Notes under the pieces: model-generated
Databases searched by the model: none
The model's input: the letters and a program-made list of their open reading frames with translations, nothing else
Told to the model about the DNA's origin: nothing
Source: Halomonas shengliensis
GTDB taxonomy: Bacteria; Pseudomonadota; Gammaproteobacteria; Pseudomonadales; Halomonadaceae
Length of the DNA stretch: 64,000 bases
Direction of reading: 5' to 3'
NCBI RefSeq assembly: GCF_900104135.1
Contig: NZ_FNIV01000002.1
Span: forward strand, 186,001-250,000
Shown here: positions 45,347 through 55,322 of the stretch, in pieces
How the letters are laid out: each line of letters starts with the position of its first letter
Numbering within the stretch: the first letter of the stretch is position 1
Position numbers and translations under genes: made by a program

Positions 45347-47083
45347 ATGGCTCTCCCCACCCTGTACGCCAATCCCTCGGCGGCGGTGATCCGTTCACTG
45401 CTTCAGCACACCCACGATGTGTCGGTCTACGCCAAGGAGATGGCCTACCCGCTGCATGCCGAGGTGCATGAACTCGACCTGAGCAACGGCCGCCTGGTGC
45501 TGGAGGTAGAGTACGCCGGCAGCGACATCGAGCGCTATGTGGTCAACGGCGGCATCAGCTTCGACCTCGAGGCGGTGAAGGGCCCCCAGGCCCTGGAACG
45601 CGAGACCTACAGCCTGAGCAACGTCGCCGTCCGGCTGCACAAGACCGACAGCACCCTCTACCACATGGAGTGCCAGCTGCCGGAGTCGGTGTTCGTCGCC
45701 GAACAGCGCGGCGCGATCCGCATCCCCTTCATCCTCGGCATGCAGGCGCGGGTCAGCCTCGACGTCTACCTGCACGAGCTCAACGTACCGGGACGGCTGC
45801 GCAACCTCTCCGTGGGGGGCTGCATGGTGGACATCGACCTGTCGGAGAGCGTGGCGGTCAACGTCGACCAGGAGATCCCCGGCATCAGCATCGAGTTTCC
45901 CAACGGCGAGAGCTTCTTCGCCGAGGGCAAGATTCGCCATATCCGCCCCTTCGGCAACCACGGCTACGCGGTCGTCGGCGTGCAGTTCCTGCAGCTGACC
46001 ACCCATCAGAGCGAGGCCCTTTTCCGCTACGTGACGGAATCGGAGCGTGAGGCGGCCTACCGCACGGGGGCCAACGACAAGCTCGACTATCACTCCCCGC
46101 TCTTCATCCCCGGGGCCAAGGAGAAGAAGATTCTGCAGCGTGAAGCCCAGGAGCACGACAAGCGCGCCCGCCAGTCGCCCATGGAACGCGGCGTGCTGGA
46201 TCTCGCCCATCGTCTCCAGGTGGGGCTGATGTACATGAAGACCCGCGACCTCTTCCCCGAGGAGATCTTCTACGACTGCGTCGACACCCTGCGCTACCTG
46301 GTGGAACAGGACCGCAAGGCGTTCCTCTTCGCGCTCTCGCTGCTGCGTGACGAGCCGGAGTGGGTCCGCCATGCGGTGCAGGTGGCTGGCCAGCTGGCCG
46401 ACATGCTGCTGACCCGCGACCCTCACGACCCCAGGGTGCGCGAGGCGGTGCTGGGCGCCCTGCTGCACACCCTGGGCAAGCCGCTGCTGATCGGCCCGCA
46501 GCTGCCCTCGCTCAAGGTCAACATGACCCCGCCGCAGAAGGAGCTGCTGCGCGGGCATGTGGCCGCGCTGCGCGACAAGCTGGCGGCGCTCGAGTGGACG
46601 CCCAGCCCAGCCTGCCGCGAAGTGATCGAAAACGCCAACGAGCGCCTCGACGGCACCGGCTACCCCGCCGGCCGGCGCGGCAACGAGCTATCTGAGCTGG
46701 TGCGTCTGGTGACGGTCATCAAGGCCATCAACAAGCTGATGCATGTGCGCAACGGCATCCCGCCCCGCGCCCCGCTGGATGCCTACCGCATGATCCATGA
46801 GGCGGCCACGGCCTACGACAAGACGGTGCTGGTGGAGTACATCCAGGTCTACGGGCTCTACCCGATCGGCAGCCTGGCCAAGTTCTCCGGCGGCTTCCTG
46901 GCCTGGGTGGTGGATATCGACGGCAAGGGGATGCCGACCCGGGTCAAGGTGGTCAAGAACCTGCGCTTCCCCGACACCAACATCAGCTGCGAGCTCGGCA
47001 GCGGCGACTTCTCCCAGATCGGCAAGCTGGAGGAGATCGTCAACCCCGCCGACTACGGCGTGAAGGTGCACAAGGTCCAGTAG
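45347..47083 (+). CDS. PilZ protein with degenerate HD-GYP domain
   Basis: A 578-residue soluble protein. Residues 25-110 resemble a YcgR-type N-domain. The PilZ domain follows with the c-di-GMP motifs RGAIR (Arg121, Arg125) and NLSVGG (153-158). The C-terminal half (about 270-500) resembles HD-GYP: LHTLGK replaces LHDIGK, and ERLDGTGYP is kept, but the paired His and other metal ligands are missing. It should bind c-di-GMP but not cleave it. I chose the ATG at 45347 with AGGTG before it; a GTG nine bases upstream is possible. It has its own AT-rich upstream region. Confidence 0.85.
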   Translation: MALPTLYANPSAAVIRSLLQHTHDVSVYAKEMAYPLHAEVHELDLSNGRLVLEVEYAGSDIERYVVNGGISFDLEAVKGPQALERETYSLSNVAVRLHKTDSTLYHMECQLPESVFVAEQRGAIRIPFILGMQARVSLDVYLHELNVPGRLRNLSVGGCMVDIDLSESVAVNVDQEIPGISIEFPNGESFFAEGKIRHIRPFGNHGYAVVGVQFLQLTTHQSEALFRYVTESEREAAYRTGANDKLDYHSPLFIPGAKEKKILQREAQEHDKRARQSPMERGVLDLAHRLQVGLMYMKTRDLFPEEIFYDCVDTLRYLVEQDRKAFLFALSLLRDEPEWVRHAVQVAGQLADMLLTRDPHDPRVREAVLGALLHTLGKPLLIGPQLPSLKVNMTPPQKELLRGHVAALRDKLAALEWTPSPACREVIENANERLDGTGYPAGRRGNELSELVRLVTVIKAINKLMHVRNGIPPRAPLDAYRMIHEAATAYDKTVLVEYIQVYGLYPIGSLAKFSGGFLAWVVDIDGKGMPTRVKVVKNLRFPDTNISCELGSGDFSQIGKLEEIVNPADYGVKVHKVQ

Positions 47084-47160
47084 TCGCCGGGACCGGTCAC
47101 CGCCCGTGCCATCCAGAATCGCCGGTCTCGATCACCGCCGGGTCCCTCCAGACATGCAAA

Positions 47161-47190
47161 GCCCCGGGGGACCAGGCGGCCTCCCGGGGC
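47161..47190 (-). terminator. Candidate terminator after the minus-strand chemoreceptor
   Basis: GCCCCGGG pairs with CCCGGGGC around a loop of about 14 bases. On the minus strand the hairpin is followed by TTTGC. It lies 38 bases after the chemoreceptor stop, between convergent genes. Confidence 0.55.
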
Positions 47191-47227
47191 GCGCCGGACC
47201 ACTCGGGCCCGGCCACCAGCGCCTCGC

Positions 47228-48988
47228 TTAGAACTCCTCCCACTCCGGCTCGCTGGTGCGAACCGCAGGCCGCCTGGCAGCGCCCGCGGCTGTTGCAGCA
47301 CCTGCGGCTGTTGCAGCGCCTGCGGCTGTTGTAGTGTCCTGCCCCACCGGCTCGCGGCGGGTAGAAGCCGCCGCCGATGGCGCGCGCGGCGCCTCCTCGA
47401 CGGGCGCGAAGGGCGCACGCGCCTCCCCGGCGCCGTGTCGGGCGGCATCCACCTTGAAGGTGTCGATCAGCGCGGCCAGGCGCTTGGCCTCGTCCTCCAG
47501 GTTGGCGGAGGCCGTGGAGGTCTGTTCCACCAGCGAGGCGTTCTGCTGGGTCACGGCGTCCATCTGGGTGACCGCGGCGCCGACCTGGTCGACCCCCGAC
47601 TGCTGCTCCTTGGCCGAAAGTGCCAACTCATCGACCAGGGTAGCGACCTGACGAATCGCCCCGACCACCTCCCGGATCTTCTCGCCGCTGCGCCCGGCCT
47701 GGGTGGAGCCCTCGCTGACTCGCTTGGTCACCTCCTCGATCATGGCGCGGATCTCGCGGGACGAGTCCGCCGTGCGGCTAGCCAGGGTGCGCACCTCGCT
47801 GGCCACCACGGCGAAGCCCTTGCCATGCTCGCCGGCACGGGCCGCCTCAACGGAGGCGTTGAGCGCCAGGATATTGGTCTGGAAGGCGATGGAGTCGATT
47901 ACCTCGATGATCTCGCCGATGCGCCGTGAGCTCTCCTCCATGCCGCGCATCTGGGCCACGGTCTGCTCCACCTCCTGGGCGCCGGATTCGGCCTGCTCCG
48001 CCGCCTCACCGGAGAGCTGGTTAGCGCGGCCGGCGGTCTCGGTGTTGTGGCGCACGGTGGAGGCGATCTGCTCCATGCTGGAGGCGGTCTCCTGCAGCGC
48101 CGAGGCCTGCTCCTCGGTACGCGAGGCGAGGTCCTGGCTGCCCGCGGCGATATGCGCCGCACCGGTGGCCACGCTGTCGCTGCTCTGCTGCAGGGTGCCC
48201 ACCAGATGACGCAGTCGGCCCTGCATGTCGCCCAGCGCCGCCAGCAGCTGGCCGATCTCGTTGCGCCCTTCGCTGGGGATCCGCGCGGTCAGGTCGCCCT
48301 TGGCGATCCGCCCGCAGTGGGCCACCGCCTCGCGCAGCGGCGCCACCACCCGACGAGTGATCAGCAGGAATACCCCCATGGCGACCAGCAGGGTGAGCAC
48401 CACCGCCGCGATCTGTAGGCGCTCCAACCAGGTCGCCACCGTCTCCGCCTTGGCGTAGCGCATCTCGGCACGCGCCTCGGAGAAGTGGATGAAGTCACGC
48501 ACCAGCTCGGCTAGCCGATTGCCGGACTCGGTCACCTGGCCGCGAAAGGCAAAGATCCCATCCATATCGCCGGCGAGCACCGCCTCCTTGAAGCCGGGGC
48601 TCATCAGCGCATCGTAGGTGCCGCTGATCTCCTCCACGAAGCGCTCCCGCTCGCTGGAGGCGCCAATGGTCACCGCGCGAAAGTCCTCGATGCGCTCCTC
48701 GGCCCGCTGCAGGGCCTCCCCCGCCAGGGCGATCTCGCCGGCGGCATCCGCCGCATTACCGGCACGGGTGTACTCGCCGAAGCGCACGATATGGTTGCGC
48801 ATCTCGGCGACGTTGATCTCCATGCGGTTGGCCGCATTGGCCTGGGCGAGGTTGATGCGCGCCAGATCGTGCAGCGCCGCGCCGCTGACCCCTTGGGCGT
48901 GAAAGCCGAGCGCACTGATCCCCAGGATCAGCGCGATCAGGATACCGAAGGCCGTGAACAGGCCGGCACGAATGGACAGGTTGCGCAT
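47228..48988 (-). CDS. Methyl-accepting chemotaxis protein with xWxxF tether
   Basis: A 586-residue receptor. Helix 1 (about 8-28), a helical periplasmic domain, helix 2 ([21 protein letters not shown]), HAMP and signalling domain follow in order. The hairpin [19 protein letters not shown] is conserved. The C-terminus ends EPEWEEF, a CheR/CheB-binding tether, joined by an Ala/Thr-rich linker that contains a six-residue repeat (TAAGAA, about three copies). I chose MRNLSIRAG (48986-48988) over an ATG 33 bases upstream. A sigma-28-like promoter is at 49047-49073. It is divergent from the next receptor. Confidence 0.92.
   Translation of the reverse strand: MRNLSIRAGLFTAFGILIALILGISALGFHAQGVSGAALHDLARINLAQANAANRMEINVAEMRNHIVRFGEYTRAGNAADAAGEIALAGEALQRAEERIEDFRAVTIGASSERERFVEEISGTYDALMSPGFKEAVLAGDMDGIFAFRGQVTESGNRLAELVRDFIHFSEARAEMRYAKAETVATWLERLQIAAVVLTLLVAMGVFLLITRRVVAPLREAVAHCGRIAKGDLTARIPSEGRNEIGQLLAALGDMQGRLRHLVGTLQQSSDSVATGAAHIAAGSQDLASRTEEQASALQETASSMEQIASTVRHNTETAGRANQLSGEAAEQAESGAQEVEQTVAQMRGMEESSRRIGEIIEVIDSIAFQTNILALNASVEAARAGEHGKGFAVVASEVRTLASRTADSSREIRAMIEEVTKRVSEGSTQAGRSGEKIREVVGAIRQVATLVDELALSAKEQQSGVDQVGAAVTQMDAVTQQNASLVEQTSTASANLEDEAKRLAALIDTFKVDAARHGAGEARAPFAPVEEAPRAPSAAASTRREPVGQDTTTAAGAATAAGAATAAGAARRPAVRTSEPEWEEF
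47276..47336 (-). repeat. 18-bp tandem repeat in the chemoreceptor linker
   Basis: The unit GGCTGTTGCAGCACCTGC (plus strand) occurs about 3.3 times with one or two changes. On the minus strand it codes for TAAGAA in the linker before the EWEEF tether. Copy number could vary and alter tether length. Confidence 0.8.
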
Positions 48989-49046
48989 CGAGTTCTCCCT
49001 TCTGCGGATGCCGTGCGGCACATGCCGCGATCACCAATGCCCGGAA

Positions 49047-49073
49047 TCATCGGCGGGTAATGGGAAAACTTGA
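49047..49073 (-). promoter_or_regulatory. Candidate sigma-28 promoter for the minus-strand chemoreceptor
   Basis: On the minus strand TCAAGTTT, 11 bp, GCCGATGA. Each element matches the sigma-28 consensus in seven of eight bases. It ends 58 bases before the ATG. Confidence 0.7.
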
Positions 49074-49169
49074 GGGATCTCAACGCCCAACGGGCGACCT
49101 CGCTCGCCCGCCAGCCAGGGACCCCGGCCAACAACCGACTCAACCTTGACCGAGATCAATCTATTCATC

Positions 49170-49196
49170 TCAAGCTAATGCAGGATGGGTCGATAA
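49170..49196 (+). promoter_or_regulatory. Candidate sigma-28 promoter for the plus-strand chemoreceptor
   Basis: TCAAGCTA, 11 bp, GTCGATAA. The -10 matches in seven of eight bases, and the spacing equals that of the other seven sites in this window. It ends 54 bases before the ATG. Confidence 0.6.
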
Positions 49197-49250
49197 CCTG
49201 AAGTCATAAGCTGGTAACACCCAAGACGTCGACCACAAGGACCCCGCGCC

Positions 49251-50987
49251 ATGACCTGGACCATCAAGTCGCGCCTGACCTTGCTGATCACCGTGATGCT
49301 TGCCCTGCTGGCCGGCACCGGCCTGCTGGGCCTGAACGGCATCACCACCGCCAGCCACAGCGCCGATGCCCTCTACAACGAGAACCTGCAGCGGGCGCAG
49401 CGGCTCGGCGAGCTCAACGAGCGGTTGCGCGAATCGATGATGGAGCTGTCGATCTCCGCTCAGCACGACCCGCGACTGCGCGTCAGCCAGCTGCATGACC
49501 ATGAGGTGGACATGCACCTGGAGAACGTCGCGGGTAACCTGGCGGCGATCGAGGCCCTGTGGGCCGAGATCCGCGGCGCCGGGCTGGAGGGCGAGGCCGG
49601 CCGACTGGTCGAGGCGTTCGAGCAGCAGTTCGAGCGCCTGGTGGCCAGCGGCATCCGTCCTGCCATGCCGCTGTATGCCGAGGGCGACTTCAACCAGGCC
49701 AACGAGATCGTCTTCGTCGAGGCGATGCCGCCCTTCCGCGAACTGGTGGCCACCCTGCAGGCGCTGATCGAGGTGGAAGACGCCAGCGCCTCGGCCGCCT
49801 ACCAGGCTGCCGTCACCCAGGCAGAGCAGCAGCGCTGGATCGTGATTGGCGTGTTGGCCTTCGGCCTGATCGCCGGCGTGGTGCTGGGCTGGCTGCTGAT
49901 GCAGCGCATCCTGCAGCCGCTGGCCCGGGCGCGCCATCACCTGGAGCAGATGGCCGAGGGCAACCTCAGCGATGAGATCGACGCCGGCAGCCGTGATGAG
50001 GTCGGCCAGATGCTGCTGGTGCTGGCCGATACCCGCGACCGCATCCGCGACCTGATCATCGATATCCAGCGCTCCGCCGGCGCCATCTCCAGCGCCTCGA
50101 CCCAGATCGCCGGCGGCAACACCGACCTCTCCCAGCGCACCGAGGAGCAGGCCGCAAGCCTACAGGAGACCGCCGCCAGCATGGACGAGGTGGCCGCCAC
50201 GGTGAAGCACAACACCGAGCACACCGGCCAGGCCAACCGCCTGGCCCAGCAGGCCAGCCAGTCCGCCAGCCAGGGCGGCGAGCGCGCCCAGCAGGCCCGC
50301 GAGACGATGCACGAGATGGCGCGCAGCTCGGAGGAGATCAGCAGCATCATCACCCTGATCGACGGCATCGCCTTCCAGACCAACATCCTGGCCCTCAACG
50401 CCTCGGTGGAGGCGGCACGTGCCGGCGAACAGGGCCGAGGATTCGCGGTGGTAGCCGGCGAGGTGCGCAACCTCGCCCAGCGCTCTGCCGAGGCCGCCAA
50501 GCAGATCCAGAGCCTGATCGACCGTAACGGCGAGGTGGTGCACCAGGGCACCCAGCTGGTCGAGGGAGTCGGCGACGCCATGCAGGAGATCGTCGAGAAC
50601 ATCAAGCGCGTCTCGACCCTGATGCAGGAGGTAAGCCGCGCCTCGGACGAGCAGACCCAGGCCATCGACCAGGTCAGCATCGCCATCTCCCAGATGGACG
50701 AGGTCACCCAGCAGAACGCCGCCCTGGTGGAGCAGACCGCCACCGCCTCGGCCTCGCTGGAGGATCAGGCCCGCGACCTCGACCAGGCGGTACGCATCTT
50801 CCGCGTGGGACCGACCCAGGCGCTGGCAGCCAGCGCCGCTGACGACACCACGACCCAAGAGGCAGCCCAATCCCGCCACGAGACAGAGGCCGCCCCGCAG
50901 GCAGACAGCCACGGTGACAATCGCGCAATGACACGAAGGGACCGCCGCCAGATGTCGCACACCGAGGACGACTGGGAGAGCTTCTGA
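49251..50987 (+). CDS. Methyl-accepting chemotaxis protein (Tar/Tsr-like)
   Basis: A 578-residue receptor. Helix 1 (about 8-28, [20 protein letters not shown]), a four-helix-bundle ligand domain, helix 2 ([20 protein letters not shown]), HAMP and signalling domain are in order. The tip [19 protein letters not shown] is conserved. It ends in DDWESF, a CheR/CheB-binding tether. Arrangement and methylation regions ([24 protein letters not shown] in part) are like Tar/Tsr. The ligand is unknown. It is divergent from the receptor at 48988, and each has its own sigma-28-like promoter. Confidence 0.93.
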   Translation: MTWTIKSRLTLLITVMLALLAGTGLLGLNGITTASHSADALYNENLQRAQRLGELNERLRESMMELSISAQHDPRLRVSQLHDHEVDMHLENVAGNLAAIEALWAEIRGAGLEGEAGRLVEAFEQQFERLVASGIRPAMPLYAEGDFNQANEIVFVEAMPPFRELVATLQALIEVEDASASAAYQAAVTQAEQQRWIVIGVLAFGLIAGVVLGWLLMQRILQPLARARHHLEQMAEGNLSDEIDAGSRDEVGQMLLVLADTRDRIRDLIIDIQRSAGAISSASTQIAGGNTDLSQRTEEQAASLQETAASMDEVAATVKHNTEHTGQANRLAQQASQSASQGGERAQQARETMHEMARSSEEISSIITLIDGIAFQTNILALNASVEAARAGEQGRGFAVVAGEVRNLAQRSAEAAKQIQSLIDRNGEVVHQGTQLVEGVGDAMQEIVENIKRVSTLMQEVSRASDEQTQAIDQVSIAISQMDEVTQQNAALVEQTATASASLEDQARDLDQAVRIFRVGPTQALAASAADDTTTQEAAQSRHETEAAPQADSHGDNRAMTRRDRRQMSHTEDDWESF

Positions 50988-51004
50988 GCGGCGGATGCAG
51001 CCGC

Positions 51005-51685
51005 CTACCCGCGGCAGAAGGGCCAGATCTCCAGCAGGCCGTCGCAGCGGAACTCCGCCTCGCAGCTCGCCAGCTGGCCGCGATAGCGCGCCGCGGTGCG
51101 GGCCACGTCGCGGGCGGCGCGCCGCACCGCCGGCTTGCCTCGCCAGCTGCCGCGGCGATAGCCGCCCTGCCCCTCGTGGTAGGCCAGGTAGAGGTGCTCC
51201 GGGTTGTGCAGCGAGATGCCGGTCATGCGCCGGGTACGGGCGTTGTACCAACCGATGAAGTCGGTGGCGTGCTTCATGTGTGTGCGCCGCGCGAAGAGCC
51301 GCCCGGCATCGGCCTCGTACTCGCCCCAGACCGGATCCTGGGCCTGGGCATAGCCGTAGGCCGACGACGGCCGCCGCCAGGGAATGAAACCCAGCAGCTT
51401 CTCGCGCGGCGGCTTCACATGGCTGCGAAAGCTCGATTCGCGCTCGATGATCGCCATCTGGGTGGCGATCGGCGTGCCCCACCTCTCCTGGGAGTCGCGG
51501 GCGTAGTCGTACCAGTCCGGCTGCTCGCGGAAGATCTCGCAGATGTTCGTCTGGTTCGCCGGCGGCGCCGGCGCCAGCATGGCGCAGCCAGAGACCATCA
51601 GCGGCAGCAGCACCGCCACCAGCCCGCGCCACAGCGGCCCGTGGCGCCGCGTCCCGGTCTCGAGGATCGCTCTCTCACACATCAT
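51005..51685 (-). CDS. Lytic transglycosylase-like lipoprotein
   Basis: A 226-residue lipoprotein. The lipobox VSGC follows a hydrophobic stretch (GLVAVLLPLM). The catalytic Glu is in IIERESSFRSHV, then SSAYGYAQAQD and NPEHLYLAYHEGQGGY match SLT-type transglycosylases that cut glycan strands, often to let flagella or secretion systems through. I chose the first of two adjacent ATGs (51685), with AGGAA upstream. A weak sigma-28-like -10 (GCCGATCA) lies upstream, but no good -35. It is convergent with the chemoreceptor gene, 17 bp away. Confidence 0.85.
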   Translation of the reverse strand: MMCERAILETGTRRHGPLWRGLVAVLLPLMVSGCAMLAPAPPANQTNICEIFREQPDWYDYARDSQERWGTPIATQMAIIERESSFRSHVKPPREKLLGFIPWRRPSSAYGYAQAQDPVWGEYEADAGRLFARRTHMKHATDFIGWYNARTRRMTGISLHNPEHLYLAYHEGQGGYRRGSWRGKPAVRRAARDVARTAARYRGQLASCEAEFRCDGLLEIWPFCRG

Positions 51686-51886
51686 GATGAAGGGTTCCTG
51701 GTATCGGCGGTATCCCATTGATCGGCGGCACATGGCGATTCTGAAGCGGAGGGCAGATTTCACTGCCGTAGCGGGCGGCACGCCAGCAAGACCTGTCGCT
51801 TCCTCGCGGACCGTGCGTCGGCCTCTTGCGACACCCGCCCCGCCGCACTAGTCTGGCCGCAACGCCCCTCACCTGCGGCTTACCAC

Positions 51887-52861
51887 ATGCCTGCTCAGCC
51901 CCCGCCCTCGGCCTTTCACGCCATGCTCACCCAGCGTCAGGGGGGTGCCCTGCTCCAGGAGATCTGGGAGCACTTCCCCGAGCACATGTTCCTGATCCGT
52001 GTGGAGCCGCCGGAGCGTTTCGTGGTGGAGGCGGTGAATCCCGCCCAGCAGGCTACTATCGGCTATCCCTGCGTGGGGCTGACCATGGAGGAACTGCTCC
52101 CCGACCCCGAGCAGGCGCGCAGCGTCACCGGCCACTACCGCGACTGCCTGGCCTGCAACCACCCCATCCGCTACGAGGAGACCGGCCACTTCCACAAGGA
52201 GAACGACGTGCTCCTGCACTGGCTGACCCTGCTGGTGCCGCTGCACGACGAGGAGGGCAACATCACCCACCTGTTCGGCATCTCCCAGAACGTCACCGAG
52301 CTGCGCCTGGCACGCCAGGCCCTGGAGGAGCATAACGCCCGTCTCGAGGCGCTGGTGGAGGCGCGCACCGCGGAACTCAAAGCGACCAACGCCCGGCTCG
52401 AAGCCCTGGCCAGCCGCGACGAGCTCACCGGCATCGCCAACCGCCGCCAGCTGACCGCCCTGACCGAGCACGCCATGCAGCGCGCCCGCCGCCAGCACGC
52501 CCTGTTGGCGCTGCTGATCCTGGATATCGACGGCTTCAAGGGGATCAACGACACCCAGGGCCACCTGGCCGGCGATGCCATCCTGCGCGAGGTGGCCCAG
52601 ACCCTGACCGAGACCCTGCGCGAGAGCGACCTGCTCGGCCGCTTCGGCGGCGACGAGTTCGTGGCCGTGCTGCCCGACACCCACGCCGAAGACGCCCAGC
52701 ATCTCGCCGAGCGCCTGCGCGCGGCGGTGGCCCAGCGCTGCGGCTGCACCCTGGGCCTGGGTATCGCCGACTTCACGCCCCACGACGACTTCGCCTCGCT
52801 GGTGGAGCGCGCCGACCGCGCCCTGCTGCGCGGCAAGCGGGCCCGGGGCGTCAGGCGCTGA
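51887..52861 (+). CDS. PAS-GGDEF diguanylate cyclase
   Basis: A 324-residue soluble protein. The PAS domain is about residues 20-145 (EHFPEHMFLIRVEPPERFVVEAVNPA), with a cluster CLACNHPIRYEE that is unusual. A coiled coil joins it to the GGDEF domain. FGGDEF (about residue 256) is intact and RESD supplies an RxxD inhibitory site. It should synthesise c-di-GMP in the cytoplasm. It stands alone, convergent with the DUF4105 gene six bases away. Confidence 0.92.
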   Translation: MPAQPPPSAFHAMLTQRQGGALLQEIWEHFPEHMFLIRVEPPERFVVEAVNPAQQATIGYPCVGLTMEELLPDPEQARSVTGHYRDCLACNHPIRYEETGHFHKENDVLLHWLTLLVPLHDEEGNITHLFGISQNVTELRLARQALEEHNARLEALVEARTAELKATNARLEALASRDELTGIANRRQLTALTEHAMQRARRQHALLALLILDIDGFKGINDTQGHLAGDAILREVAQTLTETLRESDLLGRFGGDEFVAVLPDTHAEDAQHLAERLRAAVAQRCGCTLGLGIADFTPHDDFASLVERADRALLRGKRARGVRR

Positions 52862-52867
52862 TAGGTT

Positions 52868-54724
52868 TCAGAAGTACCACGACATCCCCAGGCTGAGCTC
52901 ATGGGCGTCGTCATCGCCCTCCACCCCGGCGCGCAGATCGAGGGTCTTGCCAAGGCTGAAGCGGTGCTGGAGCCGCCAGCGGGTGCGGCGGCCCGATTCG
53001 CCCTTGAGGGCATCCACATGCGAGAGCTGCACCAGACTGCGCTGGCGGGTGCCCCAGTGGCTGAGCACGCCGAGTTGCGCCATCGGCGCGACGGGGCCGG
53101 CCTGGTGACGCTCGCTGCGCAGCCGGCCGCCGATCATCGCGAACGACAGGTGGCGGCCCAGGCGCTGCGACTTGCCGGCCAGCAGGGTGGCGTGGCCCTC
53201 CAGACAGCGCTCGCAATCCAGCCGACCACGCTCGATGCCGGCGGAGGCGTGCCAGGCCACGTCGGGCAGCGCCGGCAGCGGCACGCTGCGCGCGTGCAGG
53301 TTGGTGACATGGAAAAACGCGAGACGCCGCAGACGCGGGCCCTCGTCGGTGAGGTCGAGCTCGGTGCGCCCGATCTCCAGCGCGGCATTGGGCATGCGGG
53401 TGGCGTTGGCGTCGAGCAGATCGTACTGCAGCGGGCGCAGGGTCAGGCGGGCGGCGCCGCCAAACTCATGGTTATAGAGGCCGGCCACGCTGACCCGCGC
53501 CGGCGGCGTGGCCTCGTGCAGCGGCACCTGCTCGCCAGGCGCCAAGGGTTCGCTGCCCGGCGGCAGCGCCAGGCGGGCCTGCAGCAGGCGGCGCTCGATC
53601 TCCGCGAGGCCCGGCTCGTCGCCGGTCTGCTCGAGGAAGGCGGCATGGCCCAGCAGGGTATCCAGCACCGCGGCGCGGCGCTGAGGTCTAAGCGCCTGGA
53701 ACACCGGCGCCTCGAGGTTTAGGCGCTCGACCTCCGGCCATACCGCACTTGCGGCGGCCTGCTCCTCGGGCGCGAGCGCCAGGTATCGCCACTCGGTCTG
53801 CAGCCGCCGCGAGGGTACGTGGCGGGTCTCCTCCAGCAGCGGGCGGCCGTCGACCTCGGCCTCGCCGATGGCGCGCACCAGGTCCTCCGGCGCCACCCAG
53901 GGGGCGTTGCCGGGGGTGAGGTCCGCCTCCACCACCAGCTCCAGGGTGCGGGCGATACGCGAGGCGCAGTTTTGGGTGAGGAAGAGGTAGTCGAAGTCCT
54001 GGCCGATCACCTCGTACAGGTGGGCCACCAGCAGCTCGCGGTCGGCCTCGGGCAGCGCCAGGCGGTAGTGCCACAGGTCGCGCATCTCGCGCTCGGAGTA
54101 GAGCGCGGTATTGCGATAGAAGGGGGCGCGGGAGTAGCGCGCCTCATAGCCGCCGAACACCCCCTTGGCCATGTAGGGGATCAGGCCGTCCTCCTCCGGC
54201 ACATCGGCGCCGAAGTTGAGGCTGGTATCCAGCAGCCGCGTCAGCGACTCGCCCTCCCCGTCCGCGGACGGTTCCAGGTGCAGCATCAGGTGGCCGAAGA
54301 AGGAGGCGGGGTTGCCGAGATACCCGGAGGCGAACATCAGCCCCGCCTCGGCGCCGGCGTGTTGGTCGCGCCACGCATCCCACTCCGGGCACTCGGCCAC
54401 GGGCCAGGTCTCGCCGGTCATGCGGGTCAGCCACAGCGCCCGGGCGGGGAAACGACAGCTGGCGTGGGGCTCGCCGTCACGGGGGGCCTGGCGCAGGGCG
54501 GCCAGGGTGGCCTCGAGCTCGACGGCGGGATCGAAGGCGCCGTTATCAGCCAGGAAGAAGGCCTCGCTCAGCACCGCGCTGCGCGGCTCGCGGAACATGC
54601 CGTCGCGGTCGAAGTGCAGCAGCGACTGCCACTGGGGATGGTCGTGAAGCGTGCGCTCGGCGGCCTGGGCGCCGGCAACAGGCAGGCACAGCAGGGCCAT
54701 CAGCGTCACCAGGTGGCGTCGCAT
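52868..54724 (-). CDS. DUF4105 (Lnb N-terminal periplasmic domain) protein
   Basis: A 618-residue exported protein with a signal peptide ending near AQAAER. The DUF4105 core includes LMFASGYLGNPASFFGHLMLHLE, LNFGADVPEEDGLIPYMAKGVFGGYEARYS and FLTQNCASRIARTLE, with conserved Ser, His and Cys. The C-terminal third (about 420-618) has alternating strands that suggest an outer-membrane barrel, ending in SLGMSWYF with a terminal Phe. The DUF3015 gene lies just upstream in the same direction, a pair seen in other proteobacteria. Function unknown. Confidence 0.82.
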   Translation of the reverse strand: MRRHLVTLMALLCLPVAGAQAAERTLHDHPQWQSLLHFDRDGMFREPRSAVLSEAFFLADNGAFDPAVELEATLAALRQAPRDGEPHASCRFPARALWLTRMTGETWPVAECPEWDAWRDQHAGAEAGLMFASGYLGNPASFFGHLMLHLEPSADGEGESLTRLLDTSLNFGADVPEEDGLIPYMAKGVFGGYEARYSRAPFYRNTALYSEREMRDLWHYRLALPEADRELLVAHLYEVIGQDFDYLFLTQNCASRIARTLELVVEADLTPGNAPWVAPEDLVRAIGEAEVDGRPLLEETRHVPSRRLQTEWRYLALAPEEQAAASAVWPEVERLNLEAPVFQALRPQRRAAVLDTLLGHAAFLEQTGDEPGLAEIERRLLQARLALPPGSEPLAPGEQVPLHEATPPARVSVAGLYNHEFGGAARLTLRPLQYDLLDANATRMPNAALEIGRTELDLTDEGPRLRRLAFFHVTNLHARSVPLPALPDVAWHASAGIERGRLDCERCLEGHATLLAGKSQRLGRHLSFAMIGGRLRSERHQAGPVAPMAQLGVLSHWGTRQRSLVQLSHVDALKGESGRRTRWRLQHRFSLGKTLDLRAGVEGDDDAHELSLGMSWYF

Positions 54725-54766
54725 GGCGAGATCCTTGCGGGAAGTCGGGATGAGGCTTGTATCGAT

Positions 54767-54793
54767 GCGGGGTCGGACGGTGCCCGACCCCGC
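54767..54793 (-). terminator. Hairpin between DUF3015 and DUF4105 genes
   Basis: A perfect 10-bp stem, GCGGGGTCGG with its complement, and a seven-base loop lie 32 bases after the DUF3015 stop. There is no T-run. It may attenuate transcription into the DUF4105 gene. Confidence 0.45.
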
Positions 54794-54824
54794 GAAACGC
54801 TAAAGGCGTTGCCTGGGCAAGCGT

Positions 54825-55322
54825 TTAGCTGGCGCTGCAGTCCACGGCGGCCTGGTTCAGGCTGGTGTAGAAGCCGTAAGCCTTGTCGGCGTGCGCCTGG
54901 TCGGCATAGCCGGCGACGGCGCTGGCTTCCTGCAGATCGGCACGCAGCTGGCTAACCACGCCCTGGCGGGCCTCGGCGCCGCAGTTCATCAGGCCGAGTG
55001 CCGCGGTGAGGTGCTCGCCCTCGCCCATGGCGGTTTCCATGGCCAGCTGGTCGTAGGTCTGGTCGACGAATTGGGCGACTTCGACTTCCTTGCTGCTGCA
55101 GGTCTCGGGGGAGACGGTGGCGGAGGTCACGGCGGTGGTGCCCAGGTCCCAGATCACGTTGGAGATGGCGGCGGCGGTGCCGTTCTCGTCGAAGATGGCC
55201 GCGCCGATGCCGCAGTGCTGCCAGGGATTGATATCATCATTGGTGGCAGCAGATGCAGAGGTAGCGCCCAGCAGCATCAGGCTGCCGGCCAGTGCGGCGG
55301 CGGAGACGGTTGCGAATTTCAT
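54825..55322 (-). CDS. DUF3015 family periplasmic protein
   Basis: A 165-residue exported protein. The signal peptide ends at ASAATND. The core NPWQHCGIGAAIF and a following Asn/Asp-rich strand, then VSPETCSSKEVEVAQFVDQTYDQLAMETAMGEGEHL, match DUF3015. Four Cys (GWQHCG, ETCSS, LMNCGA, VDCSAS) may form two disulfides. It lies upstream of the DUF4105 gene in the same direction, probably a functional pair. Function unknown. Confidence 0.82.
   Translation of the reverse strand: MKFATVSAAALAGSLMLLGATSASAATNDDINPWQHCGIGAAIFDENGTAAAISNVIWDLGTTAVTSATVSPETCSSKEVEVAQFVDQTYDQLAMETAMGEGEHLTAALGLMNCGAEARQGVVSQLRADLQEASAVAGYADQAHADKAYGFYTSLNQAAVDCSAS

Noticed and set aside
47276..47336. Possible CRISPR-like repeat
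   Set aside because: The units are 18 bp, directly adjacent without spacers, and in frame inside a receptor gene; no CRISPR array or cas gene is seen in the window.
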